A DNA stretch of 64,000 nt from Zeimonas sp046347945 (GTDB lineage: Bacteria; Pseudomonadota; Gammaproteobacteria; Burkholderiales; Burkholderiaceae_E): contig JAXMFB010000005.1 in NCBI GenBank assembly GCA_046347945.1, positions 186,001 to 250,000 of the forward strand, in the 5' to 3' direction. A model generated the notes under the pieces. It saw nothing but the letters and a program-made list of their open reading frames with translations, was not told the origin of the DNA and did not search any database. The translations under genes were made by a program, and so were the position numbers. Shown one piece after another: positions 47,435 to 56,189 of the stretch. Numbering within the stretch: position 1 is the first letter of the stretch; every line of letters starts with the position of its first letter.

Positions 47435-48643
47435 TCAGCGCGCCGCGCCGCCGCGCGCGATGCTGCCTGCCCTCGCCAGCATCGCGCGCGCGAGCACGCG
47501 GCACCCCGCGGCGAGATCGTCCGGCGACGCGCTCTCTGCTTCGTTGTGACTGATGCCGCCAGCGCAGGGCACGAAGACCATCGCCGTCGGCGCGATGCGC
47601 GCCATCGCGATCGCGTCGTGCGCGGCCCCGCTCACCATCTCGAGGTGCGCGAGGCCCTCGGTACGCGCGGCCTCGCGCACCGCCGCCACGCAGCCGGCAT
47701 CGAATGGCGTGGCCGGCTGGTCGAGCACCTTCTGCAGCGTCGCCTCGAGCCTGCCGCGCGACGCCGCGTCGGCGACCGCCTCGCGCACCGCCGCGTCCAT
47801 GGCCGCGCGCCGCGCATCGTCCGGATGCCGAATCTCGATGCTCATCGACACCCGGCCGGGGATCACGTTGCGGCTGTCGGGCGACACCGACAGGTGCCCG
47901 ACGGTGGCCACGCCGCCGGGCGGAAATGCGGTGCCGATCCGGTTCACCGCCTCGACGACCCGCGCGGCACCCAGCAGTGCGTCGCGCCGCCGGTCCATCG
48001 GCGTGCTGCCGGCGTGCGCCGCCTGGCCGTCGAGCACCAGGTCGTACCAGCACTGGCCCTGCCCGCCGGTGACGACGCCGATCGTGTGGCCGGTCTCCTC
48101 GAGCACCGGCCCCTGCTCGATGTGCGCCTCGAAGTACGCGCCCATCGCGTGCTCTCCGAGCCCTTCGCCGCGATAGCCGATGCGCGCGAGCTCGTCGCCG
48201 AACGCCAGGCCCTGCGCGTCGCGGCTGCCGAGCACCGCCTCGAGCGGTAAGAGGCCCGCGAACGCCATCGAGCCCATCATCGACGGGGCGAAGCGCGTGC
48301 CTTCCTCGTTGGTCCAGGCGACGACTTCGACCGACGCCTCGGTTTCGATCCTCGCGTCGTTCAGCGCGCGCACGACCTCGAGCCCGGCCATGACCCCGTA
48401 CGCACCGTCGAAGCGCCCGCCGTTGGGCTGGGTGTCGAGGTGGCTGCCGGTGACGACCGGCGGCCGCGACGCGTCACGACCGGGACGCCGCGCGAACAGG
48501 TTCCCGACCGCGTCGAAGCGGACGGTGCAACCGGCCTCGCGGCACCAGCGCACGAACAGGTCGCGCCCGCGCCGGTCCTCGTCGGTGAGCGCGAGCCGGC
48601 GCACCCCGCCGCCGGCGATCGCGCCGACTTCGGCGAGGTCCAT
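47435..48643 (-). CDS. M20-family zinc amidase (N-carbamoyl-amino acid hydrolase/allantoate amidohydrolase type)
   Basis: A 402-aa binuclear zinc hydrolase from the ATG at 48643. Zinc ligands and the catalytic Glu are seen in GSHLDTQPNGGRFDGAYGVM (H, D), WTNEEGTRFAPSMMGS (EE), EAHIEQGPVLEE (H) and the C-terminal AGGISHNEAE (H). The subgroup hydrolyses N-carbamoyl-amino acids, ureidoglycolate and allantoate. Conserved family residues (IDGERLWRSL) lie in frame upstream of this ATG, so the true start is probably earlier: a CTG at 48697 overlapping the xsc stop, or a GTG inside xsc. It is co-transcribed with xsc. Confidence 0.88.
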   Translation of the reverse strand: MDLAEVGAIAGGGVRRLALTDEDRRGRDLFVRWCREAGCTVRFDAVGNLFARRPGRDASRPPVVTGSHLDTQPNGGRFDGAYGVMAGLEVVRALNDARIETEASVEVVAWTNEEGTRFAPSMMGSMAFAGLLPLEAVLGSRDAQGLAFGDELARIGYRGEGLGEHAMGAYFEAHIEQGPVLEETGHTIGVVTGGQGQCWYDLVLDGQAAHAGSTPMDRRRDALLGAARVVEAVNRIGTAFPPGGVATVGHLSVSPDSRNVIPGRVSMSIEIRHPDDARRAAMDAAVREAVADAASRGRLEATLQKVLDQPATPFDAGCVAAVREAARTEGLAHLEMVSGAAHDAIAMARIAPTAMVFVPCAGGISHNEAESASPDDLAAGCRVLARAMLARAGSIARGGAAR

Positions 48644-48693
48644 CAGCGAGCGCCAGAGGCGCTCGCCGTCGATCGGCAGGCTGGCGTGCAGGC

Positions 48694-50502
48694 TCAGACG
48701 TAGTCCTTGTACTTGTCGAGGAAGCGCACCGGCCTGGACAGCGCGTCGCGGCGGAACGGGTCGCCGAGCTCGCGGGTGCACATGATCTCGAGCACGCAGG
48801 TCTTGCGCCCGTTCATCTGCAGGTCGACTGCCTTCTTCAGCGACGGACCGACGTCCTCGAGCCGGTCGACGACGATGCCCTCGGCGCCCATCGCCTTCGC
48901 GATGCCCGCGAAGCTCGGGCTCTCGAGCTCGCCGGCGACGAAGCGGCGGTTGTAGAAGTCGACCTGGTTCTTCTTCTCGGCGCCCCACTGCCGGTTGTGG
49001 AACACGACTGCGGTCACCGGGATGTCGTGGCGCACGCAGGTGAGGATCTCGCCCATGCTCATCGCCCAGGCCCCATCGCCGGCGTACGAGATTGCCGGCC
49101 GGTGCGGCGCGGCGACCTTCGCGCCGACGATCGTCGGGAACGCGTAGCCGCAGTTGCCGAAGCTCATCGCGGCGAACATGCTGCGCGGCTCCTCGAAGCG
49201 CAGGTAGCTGTTGGCCACCGAATTGATGTTGCCGATGTCGGTCGACACCATCACGTGCGCCGGCATGGCCTTCTCGAGCTCACGCAGCACCTGGCGCGGA
49301 TGCAGCCACTTGCCGCCCTCGCGCCTGGCCTCCTCGATCATCTCGAGGCTGAACGGGTCGCGCTCGTGCGTCCACTCGGCGAGCTCCTTCTCCCAGGCGG
49401 CCTTCTCGCTGGCGACCTGCTTCGCGCGCTCGGCCTTGGTCGCATCGCAGGCGAGCGTCTTGCCGGCCAGCCGCTGCACCAGCGCCGCGGCGGCGGCCTT
49501 CGCGTCGCCGCAGATGCCGACCGAGATCTTCTTCACCAGCCCGAGCATCTTGTGGTCGGCGTCGATCTGGATGATCTTCGCGTCCTTCGGCCAGTAGTCC
49601 ATCCCGTGCTGCGGCAGCGTGCCGAACGGCCCGAGCCGCGAGCCGAGCGCCACGACGACGTCGGCGCGCGACATCAGCTTCATTGCCGCCTTCGACCCCT
49701 GGTAGCCGAGCGGGCCGCACCACAGCGGGTGGCTGGCCGGGAACGAGTCGTTGTGCAGGTAGCTGTTGACCACCGGCGCGCCGAGCCGCTCGGCCAGCGC
49801 CTTGCACTCGTCGACACCGTCGGCCATCACCACGCCGCCGCCCGAGATGATGACCGGGAACTTCGCCTTCGCCAGCAGCTCGGCCGCCTCGTTCAGGCTC
49901 TGCTCGCCACCGGGCCCGCGATCGAGGCGCTGCGGCTTCGGGATCTCGCACTGGATCTCGCCGTAGAAGTAGTCGCGCGGGATGTTCAGCTGCGTCGGGC
50001 CGATCTCGGACATCGCGCGGTCGAAGCAGCGCGCGGTGTATTCGGCCATCCGCTTCGGGTTGTTCACGTGGCCCTGGTACTTGGTGAACTCCTGGAACAT
50101 CGGCAGCTGGTTGCACTCCTGGAAGCCGCCCAGCCCCATCCCCATCGTGCCGGTCTCCGGCGTGACGATGACCACCGGGCTGTGCGCCCAGTAGGCGGCC
50201 GCGATCGCCGTCACGCAGTTGCTGATGCCGGGGCCGTTCTGGCCGATGACCACGCCGTGGCGGCCGGACACGCGCGCGTAGCCGTCGGCCATGTGGGCAG
50301 CGCCCTGTTCGTGAACGACCGGGATCAGCCGGATGCCGGCGGGCGCGAAGATGTCCATCGCGTCCATGAAGGCCGAGCCCATGATGCCGAAGATGTCGGT
50401 CACGCCGTTGGCGACCAGGGTCTCGACGAAGGCCTCGGACGGGGTCATTTTCTGGACGCCGCTCACGACGGTGCGGGCGGCGATGGGGGGTTGCTTGCTC
50501 AT
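48694..50502 (-). CDS. xsc: sulfoacetaldehyde acetyltransferase (ThDP enzyme)
   Basis: A 602-aa thiamine-diphosphate enzyme. The whole N-terminal block matches Xsc: MTPSEAFVETLVANGVTDIF, GIMGSAFMDAMDIFAPAGIR and the ThDP-activating Glu in PVVHEQGAAHMADGYARVSG. The cofactor motif runs from YAGDGAWAMSMGEIL to VVFHN. Xsc cleaves sulfoacetaldehyde with phosphate to acetyl phosphate and sulfite, the central step of taurine and isethionate dissimilation. No pta, sulfite dehydrogenase or sulfite exporter gene is in the window. It heads the minus-strand run, with a divergent IclR gene. Confidence 0.92.
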   Translation of the reverse strand: MSKQPPIAARTVVSGVQKMTPSEAFVETLVANGVTDIFGIMGSAFMDAMDIFAPAGIRLIPVVHEQGAAHMADGYARVSGRHGVVIGQNGPGISNCVTAIAAAYWAHSPVVIVTPETGTMGMGLGGFQECNQLPMFQEFTKYQGHVNNPKRMAEYTARCFDRAMSEIGPTQLNIPRDYFYGEIQCEIPKPQRLDRGPGGEQSLNEAAELLAKAKFPVIISGGGVVMADGVDECKALAERLGAPVVNSYLHNDSFPASHPLWCGPLGYQGSKAAMKLMSRADVVVALGSRLGPFGTLPQHGMDYWPKDAKIIQIDADHKMLGLVKKISVGICGDAKAAAAALVQRLAGKTLACDATKAERAKQVASEKAAWEKELAEWTHERDPFSLEMIEEARREGGKWLHPRQVLRELEKAMPAHVMVSTDIGNINSVANSYLRFEEPRSMFAAMSFGNCGYAFPTIVGAKVAAPHRPAISYAGDGAWAMSMGEILTCVRHDIPVTAVVFHNRQWGAEKKNQVDFYNRRFVAGELESPSFAGIAKAMGAEGIVVDRLEDVGPSLKKAVDLQMNGRKTCVLEIMCTRELGDPFRRDALSRPVRFLDKYKDYV

Positions 50503-50597
50503 GGCATCGGTCTCCCGGAGTGGATGGGGTACGCCCGAATCGTAGCCGAAGGTTCCGGAATCCGGTACGCAATACACCAATAATCGGAACAACGGCT
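50503..50597. promoter_or_regulatory. xsc/iclR divergent control region
   Basis: This 95-bp gap is locally AT-rich, and contains the palindrome TTCCGGAA at 50553-50560 within a run where CCGG recurs at 50562-50565. Symmetric DNA placed between a catabolic gene and a divergent IclR gene is the usual site of IclR-type control. No exact operator can be assigned. Confidence 0.4.
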
Positions 50598-50609
50598 ATG
50601 ATGGGGCCC

Positions 50610-51431
50610 ATGAAGCTCGTCGCCGCACCCCGGCCCCAGCCCGTCGAAGTCAATGGCGACACCCCGGCGATGCGGCTGTTCGCGCTGCTCGAGGTGATCG
50701 CCGAGCGCGACCAGCTGGTTTCGCTGCAGGGGCTCGTCGAGGAAACCGGGCTGCCGAAGCCCACGCTGCACCGGATGCTGCAGCAGCTCGAGGCAGGCGG
50801 CCTGCTGCAGCGCGAAGGCGACGGCCGCCACTACAGCACCGGCGTGCGGCTGCGCCGCCTGGCCGAGAACCTGCTGCTGAACAACACCTGGCACGGGGCG
50901 CGCCACGTCGTGCTACGCGCGCTGGTCGACGAGATCGGCGAGAGCTGCAACCTGACCGCGCTGTCGGGCAGCGAGGTGGTCTACCTCGATCGGGTCGAGA
51001 CGCCCGCCCCGCTGCGCTTCTACCTGCACCCCGGCTCGCGGGTGCCGGTGCATTGCTCGGCCAGCGGCAAGATGATCCTGTCGCAGATGACGGCGGCGCA
51101 GCGCCGGCGACTGCTGGCGCACGCGCCGCTCGAGCGGTTCACGCCCGCCACGCTGACCGACCCCGCGCGCATCGACGGCGAACTCGAGCGCGTGCGCCGC
51201 GACGGCTACGCGATCGACAACGAGGAATTCCTGCCCGGCCTGCTGTGCCTCGCGGTGCTGGTGCCGGCGCCGTCGGGCCGCTCGAACCTGTGCGTGGCCG
51301 TGCAGGCACCCAGCATCCGCCTGACGCCGAAAAAGGCGCTCGGCCTGCTGCCGGCGTTGCGACGCGCGGCCAGCGCGATCGCCGACATCGACGACGCCAC
51401 GCCGCCGGCGGCGGCGAAGGCGCGCGCCTGA
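50610..51431 (+). CDS. IclR-family transcriptional regulator (probable xsc-operon regulator)
   Basis: A 273-aa regulator with winged helix MRLFALLEVIAERDQLVSL, then GLPKPTLHRMLQQLEAGGLL (about 47-66), and the IclR effector domain (RVPVHCSASGKMILSQM, then GYAIDNEEFLPGLLCLAVLV). In-frame ATGs at 50598 and 50601 would add three or four residues; the choice is uncertain. It is divergent from xsc and upstream of the cobS-like gene, placing it between the two halves of the putative sulfonate locus. Confidence 0.92.
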   Translation: MKLVAAPRPQPVEVNGDTPAMRLFALLEVIAERDQLVSLQGLVEETGLPKPTLHRMLQQLEAGGLLQREGDGRHYSTGVRLRRLAENLLLNNTWHGARHVVLRALVDEIGESCNLTALSGSEVVYLDRVETPAPLRFYLHPGSRVPVHCSASGKMILSQMTAAQRRRLLAHAPLERFTPATLTDPARIDGELERVRRDGYAIDNEEFLPGLLCLAVLVPAPSGRSNLCVAVQAPSIRLTPKKALGLLPALRRAASAIADIDDATPPAAAKARA

Positions 51432-51496
51432 ACGGCGACGCCGCGCCGCCGCGCGCGAGCGTCGCCCCGACGAAGCCCCGCCCGAAGGACATCGCC

Positions 51497-52462
51497 TTGA
51501 CCGACATCTCCACGATCCAGCCCGACCGGACGGTCGCCGTGCGCGAAGTCTTCGGCATCGACACCGACCTGCGCGTCCCGGCATTCGCCGACCGCGACGA
51601 CCACGTGCCCGAGATCGACGAGGCCTACCGCTTCAACCGCGACGTCACGCTGGCGCTGCTGGCCGGCTTCGCGCACAACCGCCGCGTGATGGTCCAGGGT
51701 CTGCACGGCACCGGCAAGTCGACGCACGTCGAGCAGGTCGCCGCGCGCCTGAACTGGCCCTGCGTACGCATCAACCTCGACGGCCACATCAGCCGCCTCG
51801 ACCTGGTCGGTCGCGACGCGGTCGTGCTGCGCGACGGCCAACAGGTCACCGAGTTCCAGGAAGGCATCGTGCCGTGGGCGCTGCAGCGGCCGGTCGCGCT
51901 GATCTTCGACGAGTACGACGCCGGGCGCCCCGACGTGATGTTCGTGATCCAGCGCATCCTCGAGCGCGACGGCAAGTTCACGCTGCTCGACCAGAACCGC
52001 GTGCTGCGCCCGCATCCGTACTTCCGGCTGTTCGCGACGACCAACACGGTGGGTCTGGGCAACCTGAACGGGCTCTACCACGGCGCGCAACGCCTCAACC
52101 ACGCGCAGATCGACCGCTGGAACATCGTCGCGACGCTGAACTACCTGCCGCGCGACGAGGAGATCGCGATCGTGCAGGCGCGCGTGCCGCAGCTGGCGGG
52201 CGCGGCGCAGCGGCCGCTGCTCGAGTCGATGGTCGCGGTGGCCGAGCTCACGCGCAACGGCTTCGCAGCCGGCGACCTCTCCACGCTGATGTCGCCGCGC
52301 ACCGTCATCACCTGGGCCGAGAACATCGGCATCTTCGGCGACCCCGCGCTGGCGTTCCGGCTGTCGTTCGTCAACAAGTGCGACGAGGCCGAGCGGTCGA
52401 TCGTCGCCGAGTACTTCCAGCGCTGCTTCGACCGCGAGCTCGACGAGTCGCATCGTGGGTGA
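51497..52462 (+). CDS. cobS: CobS-like AAA+ ATPase (MoxR-type chelatase subunit)
   Basis: A 321-aa AAA+ protein. The TTG at 51497 has AAGGA 7 bp upstream. Family features are VFGIDTDLRVPAF at the start, Walker A VMVQGLHGTGKSTHVEQ, the CobS-typical CVRINLDGHISRLDLVGRD, Walker B PVALIFDEYDAGRPDV and sensor-1 RLFATTNTVGLG. In aerobic B12 synthesis CobS drives cobalt insertion with CobT and the large subunit CobN. Neither CobN nor any B12 pathway gene is near, so this pair may remodel or metallate another enzyme. Confidence 0.85.
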   Translation: MTDISTIQPDRTVAVREVFGIDTDLRVPAFADRDDHVPEIDEAYRFNRDVTLALLAGFAHNRRVMVQGLHGTGKSTHVEQVAARLNWPCVRINLDGHISRLDLVGRDAVVLRDGQQVTEFQEGIVPWALQRPVALIFDEYDAGRPDVMFVIQRILERDGKFTLLDQNRVLRPHPYFRLFATTNTVGLGNLNGLYHGAQRLNHAQIDRWNIVATLNYLPRDEEIAIVQARVPQLAGAAQRPLLESMVAVAELTRNGFAAGDLSTLMSPRTVITWAENIGIFGDPALAFRLSFVNKCDEAERSIVAEYFQRCFDRELDESHRG

Positions 52463-54176
52463 GGCGCAGGCGCTGGCCCGCCACCAGCAGCGGATCGAGG
52501 AACTCTGCGCGGCCGCCATCCGCGCACTGGCCGGCGAGGCCGACCTGCACTTTCGCGGCCGCCGGCTGCACCGCGGCCGGCGCGCGCTGCCGCTCTTCGC
52601 GCCGCACCTGCACCCGTCGCTCGAGGCCGACGACTTCGCGTCGTTTCGCGGCGCCGCCGACGGGCTGGCGCTGCGCGTCGCGCGCTCGGACGAGGCGCTG
52701 CACCGGCGCCTCGCGCCGGCCGATCCGGTCGAGCGGCTGGTGTTCGACCTGCTCGAACAGATCCGCGTCGAGGCGCGCCCGCCCGCCGGCATGCCCGGCG
52801 TCGCGCGCAACCTGCGCCACCGCTTCGAGCAGTGGTCGCTGGCGTTCCACCGCTCGGGACTCACCGAAACCTCGCGCGGCATCCTGCTCTACACGGTCGC
52901 GCAGATCTGCCGCGCGCGCGTCACCGGCGAGCCGGTGCTGGAGGAGACCGAGGACCTGCTCGAGACGACGCGCGGCTCGATCGTGCCGGTGCTGGGCCAC
53001 GACCTCGCGGCGCTGCGTCGGCATCGCGACGACCAGGCCGCCTACGCGCAGCACGCGCTGTCGATCGCCCGCATCGTCGGCGAGATGGTCCACAGCGCCG
53101 ACGACGAGCGCGGCGAGGGCCAGCAGGGCGACGAGGCCGAAGACCGCACTGCGCTCGCGCGGTTCATGGAGCCCGACGACGCCGCGGGCGACGGCGAGAT
53201 CGCCATCGCCGCATCGGGTCGCAGCCGCGTGCTGGAAGCGTCCGACGACGGCTATCGCGTCTTCACCCGCGCGTACGACCGTCAAGTCGCCGCGACGGAA
53301 CTGGTGGGCCGGCCTCGGCTGGCCGAATACCGCGAGCGGCTCGATCGGCGCATTGCGGCCCAGGGCGTGAACCTGGCGCGGCTGGCGCGCGAACTGAAGG
53401 CGCTGCTCGCGGTGCCGGTGCGCGACGACTGGAACGCCGGGCAGGAGGAGGGGCACGTCGACGGCCGCCGGCTGGCGCAGCTGATCGCGTCGCCGGCCGA
53501 GCGCCGCCTGTTCCGCACCGAACGGCTCGAACCGGCCGCGCAGTGCACGGTCGGCTTCCTGGTCGACTGCTCGGGCTCGATGAAGCAGCACGTCGAATCG
53601 GTGGCGATGCTGGTCGACGTGCTCGCGCGCGCGCTCGAAATGGCGGGCGCCGCCACCGAGGTGCTCGGCTTCACCACTGGATCGTGGAACGGCGGGCGCG
53701 CGCTGCGCGACTGGCGGCGCGCCGGGCAGCCGCCACACCCGGGGCGGCTGAACGAGGCCTGCCACGTCGTCTTCAAGGACGCCGACACGACATGGCGGCG
53801 CGCGCGCCCGGCCATCGCCGCCCTGCTCGAACCGGTGCTGTTTCGCGAGGGCATCGACGGCGAGGCGGTCGACTGGGCCTGCGCGCGGCTGCGCGGCCGC
53901 CCGGACGAGCGCCGCCTGCTGCTGGTGATCTCCGACGGTTGTCCGATGGACACGGCCACGAATCTCGCCAACGATCCGCACTACCTCGATCATCACCTGC
54001 GCGAGGTCGTGCAGCGACACGAGCAGGCCGGCGACGTCTCGATCCTCGGGGTCGGCGTCGGGCTCGACCTCAGCCCGTTCTACGGCCGCAGCCAGGCGCT
54101 GGACCTGTCGGCCCCACCCGGCAACGGTGTGTTTCGCGAGCTCGTCGCACTGATCGGCGGACACGCGCGCCGCTGA
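52455..54176 (+). CDS. cobT: CobT-like VWA protein (chelatase partner of CobS)
   Basis: A 573-aa protein starting with GTG at 52455, overlapping the cobS stop by 8 bp. The N-terminal helical part is followed by an acidic linker (DDERGEGQQGDEAED, about 216-230) and a C-terminal von Willebrand A domain with a MIDAS site (GFLVDCSGSMKQHVESVAML, about 370-389; VISDGCPMD, about 493-501). This is the CobT layout, slightly shorter than B12 CobT (about 620-630). It acts with the AAA+ partner in the cytoplasm. Confidence 0.85.
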   Translation: MGEAQALARHQQRIEELCAAAIRALAGEADLHFRGRRLHRGRRALPLFAPHLHPSLEADDFASFRGAADGLALRVARSDEALHRRLAPADPVERLVFDLLEQIRVEARPPAGMPGVARNLRHRFEQWSLAFHRSGLTETSRGILLYTVAQICRARVTGEPVLEETEDLLETTRGSIVPVLGHDLAALRRHRDDQAAYAQHALSIARIVGEMVHSADDERGEGQQGDEAEDRTALARFMEPDDAAGDGEIAIAASGRSRVLEASDDGYRVFTRAYDRQVAATELVGRPRLAEYRERLDRRIAAQGVNLARLARELKALLAVPVRDDWNAGQEEGHVDGRRLAQLIASPAERRLFRTERLEPAAQCTVGFLVDCSGSMKQHVESVAMLVDVLARALEMAGAATEVLGFTTGSWNGGRALRDWRRAGQPPHPGRLNEACHVVFKDADTTWRRARPAIAALLEPVLFREGIDGEAVDWACARLRGRPDERRLLLVISDGCPMDTATNLANDPHYLDHHLREVVQRHEQAGDVSILGVGVGLDLSPFYGRSQALDLSAPPGNGVFRELVALIGGHARR

Positions 54177-54203
54177 CCGCCGCGCGCCGCCCGGGGCCGG
54201 GCG

Positions 54204-54236
54204 TCCGAGGTCGCCTTCCGAGGCTGGCGTCCGAGG
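54204..54236. repeat. three copies of TCCGAGG at 13-bp spacing
   Basis: TCCGAGG occurs at 54204-54210, 54217-54223 and 54230-54236 in the 67-bp gap between the convergent cobT and tauY genes. The 13-bp period is exact while the intervening bases vary. The purpose is unknown; it may be slippage. Confidence 0.7.
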
Positions 54237-54243
54237 CCGGTGC

Positions 54244-55662
54244 TCAGAGCTTCTCGTCGCGCAGCCAGTACCAGCGGTAGAGGGCGCGCTGCCCGAAGCG
54301 CCGGAACGGCGCGAACGCGCGCGACTCGAGCGCGCCGAACGCCATCGGGTACGGCAGCGGCGAGTCGTAGATCGGCAGTTCGGACGCGCGGCCGGACTTG
54401 CCGGCGATGCGCTCTGCCATCCGCCGCCCGGCGTGCGCCGAGAACGACACGCCGTTGCCGCCGTAGCCCAGCGCGTAGAACACCGTCTCGCGCGGGTCGG
54501 GCTGCCTCACGCGGGGCATCATGTCGTGGCTGACGTCGACCCAGCCCCACCACGAGTAGTCGATGCGGATGCCAGTGAGCGCCGGGAACTTGCGGTGCAG
54601 GCCCTCGACCAGCACCGCCATGTGGCGCGGGTTCGGCGCGTCGGCGCCGGTGATCGAGCTGCGGCTGCCGATCTGCACCCGGTTGTCGGGCAGCCTGCGG
54701 TAGTAGAAGCGCAGCGTGCGCGTGTCGGTGATGACCTCGGTCGTCACGAAGTTGGTCGCCTCGATCTCGGCCTCGGTCAGCGGCCGCGTGACCAGCGAGT
54801 TCGACAGGATCGGCATGATCTTCGAGTCGAGGCTGCGGTGCAGGCCGTTGCTCGTGTAGCCGCCGGTCGCGAAACCGACCGCGCGGGCGCGCACGGTGCC
54901 CCCGGGCGTCCTGAGCAGGTGCACGCCGTTGCGCGTCTCGAAGCCTACGACCGGGCTCGCGGGATGCACTTTCACGCCGAGCTCGCGCGCCTTGCGCAGG
55001 TAGCCGTAGGCGAGCTTCAGCGGATGCACGCCGATGCCGTCGGGCTCGTGCAGCGCGCCGAAGGTCTCGGCGTCCCTCACGTAGTCGCGCTGGACCTCGT
55101 CGCGGCCGAGGATCCGCGCGTCGTAGCCGAAGACCTCGCGCATCACCTTCGCTTCGTTGCGCAGGAATGCCATCTTCTTGTCGCGGTGCGCGATGTACAG
55201 GTGGCCGCCCGGCTGCGGATCGCAGTCGATCTCGCCGACGAGCCCCTTGAACGTCTCGAACCCCTGGCGGATCTCGGCGTCGAGCTTGAGCGCAACGTCC
55301 TTGCCCCAGCGCTCGATCCACTGCGAGCGATACAGCCGCCCGCTCGCGTTCTGCCCCTGGCCACCGTTGCGGCTGGTGCAGCCCCAGACCGTGCGGTTCG
55401 CCTCGAGCACCGTGGCGCGGATGCCGTGCTCGCGCGCGAGGAACAGCGCGGTCGCCAGGCCGGTGAAGCCCGAGCCGACGATCGCCACGTCGACGTCGAC
55501 GTCGCCGTCGATCGGGCCGTCGTCGGCTGGCGGCGCGCCGGCGCTGGCCACCCAGTAGGTCGGCGCGTAATCGGTACCGTGGCCCGGATTCGGCGCAACC
55601 AGCGGGTCGTAGCGCGGATCGTAGGGCGAGGAGGGCGCGGGGCGTCCGGCAGTCATGTCCAT
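54244..55662 (-). CDS. tauY: probable taurine dehydrogenase large subunit (FAD, DAO superfamily)
   Basis: A 472-aa flavoprotein. The FAD motif VAIVGSGFTGLATALFLA lies at about residues 58-75, then VLEANRTVWGCTSRNGGQGQ, and the C-terminal FAD contact GYGGNGVSFSAHAGRRMA at about 420-437. The N-terminal YDPRYDPLVAPNPGHGTDYAPTYW is split here but matches what I recall of TauY-type proteins. TauXY oxidises taurine to sulfoacetaldehyde, the Xsc substrate encoded 4 kb away. Its upstream neighbour is a TauX-sized protein and then a MocR regulator. A related amine oxidase (PuuB-like) is the alternative. Confidence 0.68.
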   Translation of the reverse strand: MDMTAGRPAPSSPYDPRYDPLVAPNPGHGTDYAPTYWVASAGAPPADDGPIDGDVDVDVAIVGSGFTGLATALFLAREHGIRATVLEANRTVWGCTSRNGGQGQNASGRLYRSQWIERWGKDVALKLDAEIRQGFETFKGLVGEIDCDPQPGGHLYIAHRDKKMAFLRNEAKVMREVFGYDARILGRDEVQRDYVRDAETFGALHEPDGIGVHPLKLAYGYLRKARELGVKVHPASPVVGFETRNGVHLLRTPGGTVRARAVGFATGGYTSNGLHRSLDSKIMPILSNSLVTRPLTEAEIEATNFVTTEVITDTRTLRFYYRRLPDNRVQIGSRSSITGADAPNPRHMAVLVEGLHRKFPALTGIRIDYSWWGWVDVSHDMMPRVRQPDPRETVFYALGYGGNGVSFSAHAGRRMAERIAGKSGRASELPIYDSPLPYPMAFGALESRAFAPFRRFGQRALYRWYWLRDEKL

Positions 55663-55684
55663 CGGTTGCAGCTCCGGATCTGGC

Positions 55685-56083
55685 TCAACCCGCCTTGACC
55701 GGCGGGCGGTCCTTGCGGAACGCGTTCTTCACCGCGATACGGCCGTCGCGGAACGTGAAGACGTCGCAGCCGCGCGCCTCGATCCGCGTGCCGTCGGGCT
55801 TCGTACCCTTGAAGGTCCACTCGGAGACGCCGCGATCGCCGCAGACGAAGTGGCTGCCGTCGGCCCACTGCGCGTCGGGGAAGTTGATCCACGCCGATTC
55901 GAAGGCCTTGCGCACGGCCTCGCGGCCGACGTGACGCGCGCCGCAGGCGTCGGGGCCGGCCACGGCCTCGAACACGCAATCGTCGGTCATGAACGACATC
56001 AGGGCGTCGAGGTCGTGACGGTTCCATGCGTCGGCGAACTCCTGCAGGAATCGGACGTCGATCGGGCGGGTCGGGGCGGACAT
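55685..56083 (-). CDS. tauX: SnoaL/NTF2-like protein, probable taurine dehydrogenase small subunit
   Basis: A 132-aa NTF2-fold protein. It has the fold's pattern FADAWNRHDLDALMSFMTDD (residues 16-35), then FESAWINFPDAQW and CDVFTFRDGRIAVKNAF. As far as I know, the TauX subunit is a small protein of this size encoded just before tauY; here the spacing to tauY is 22 bp. On its own the fold says little about function, so the name depends on the neighbourhood (tauY, tauR and nearby xsc). Confidence 0.62.
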   Translation of the reverse strand: MSAPTRPIDVRFLQEFADAWNRHDLDALMSFMTDDCVFEAVAGPDACGARHVGREAVRKAFESAWINFPDAQWADGSHFVCGDRGVSEWTFKGTKPDGTRIEARGCDVFTFRDGRIAVKNAFRKDRPPVKAG

Positions 56084-56189
56084 GCGCAGTGCTCTCCTGG
56101 CTCAACGAGGGGCGATCCGCGCAGCCTATGCGCGGGCGGCGCCGCGCCGTAGCACCAGATGCCCGCTTTCGATGAGGCCAGCGCCGCGC

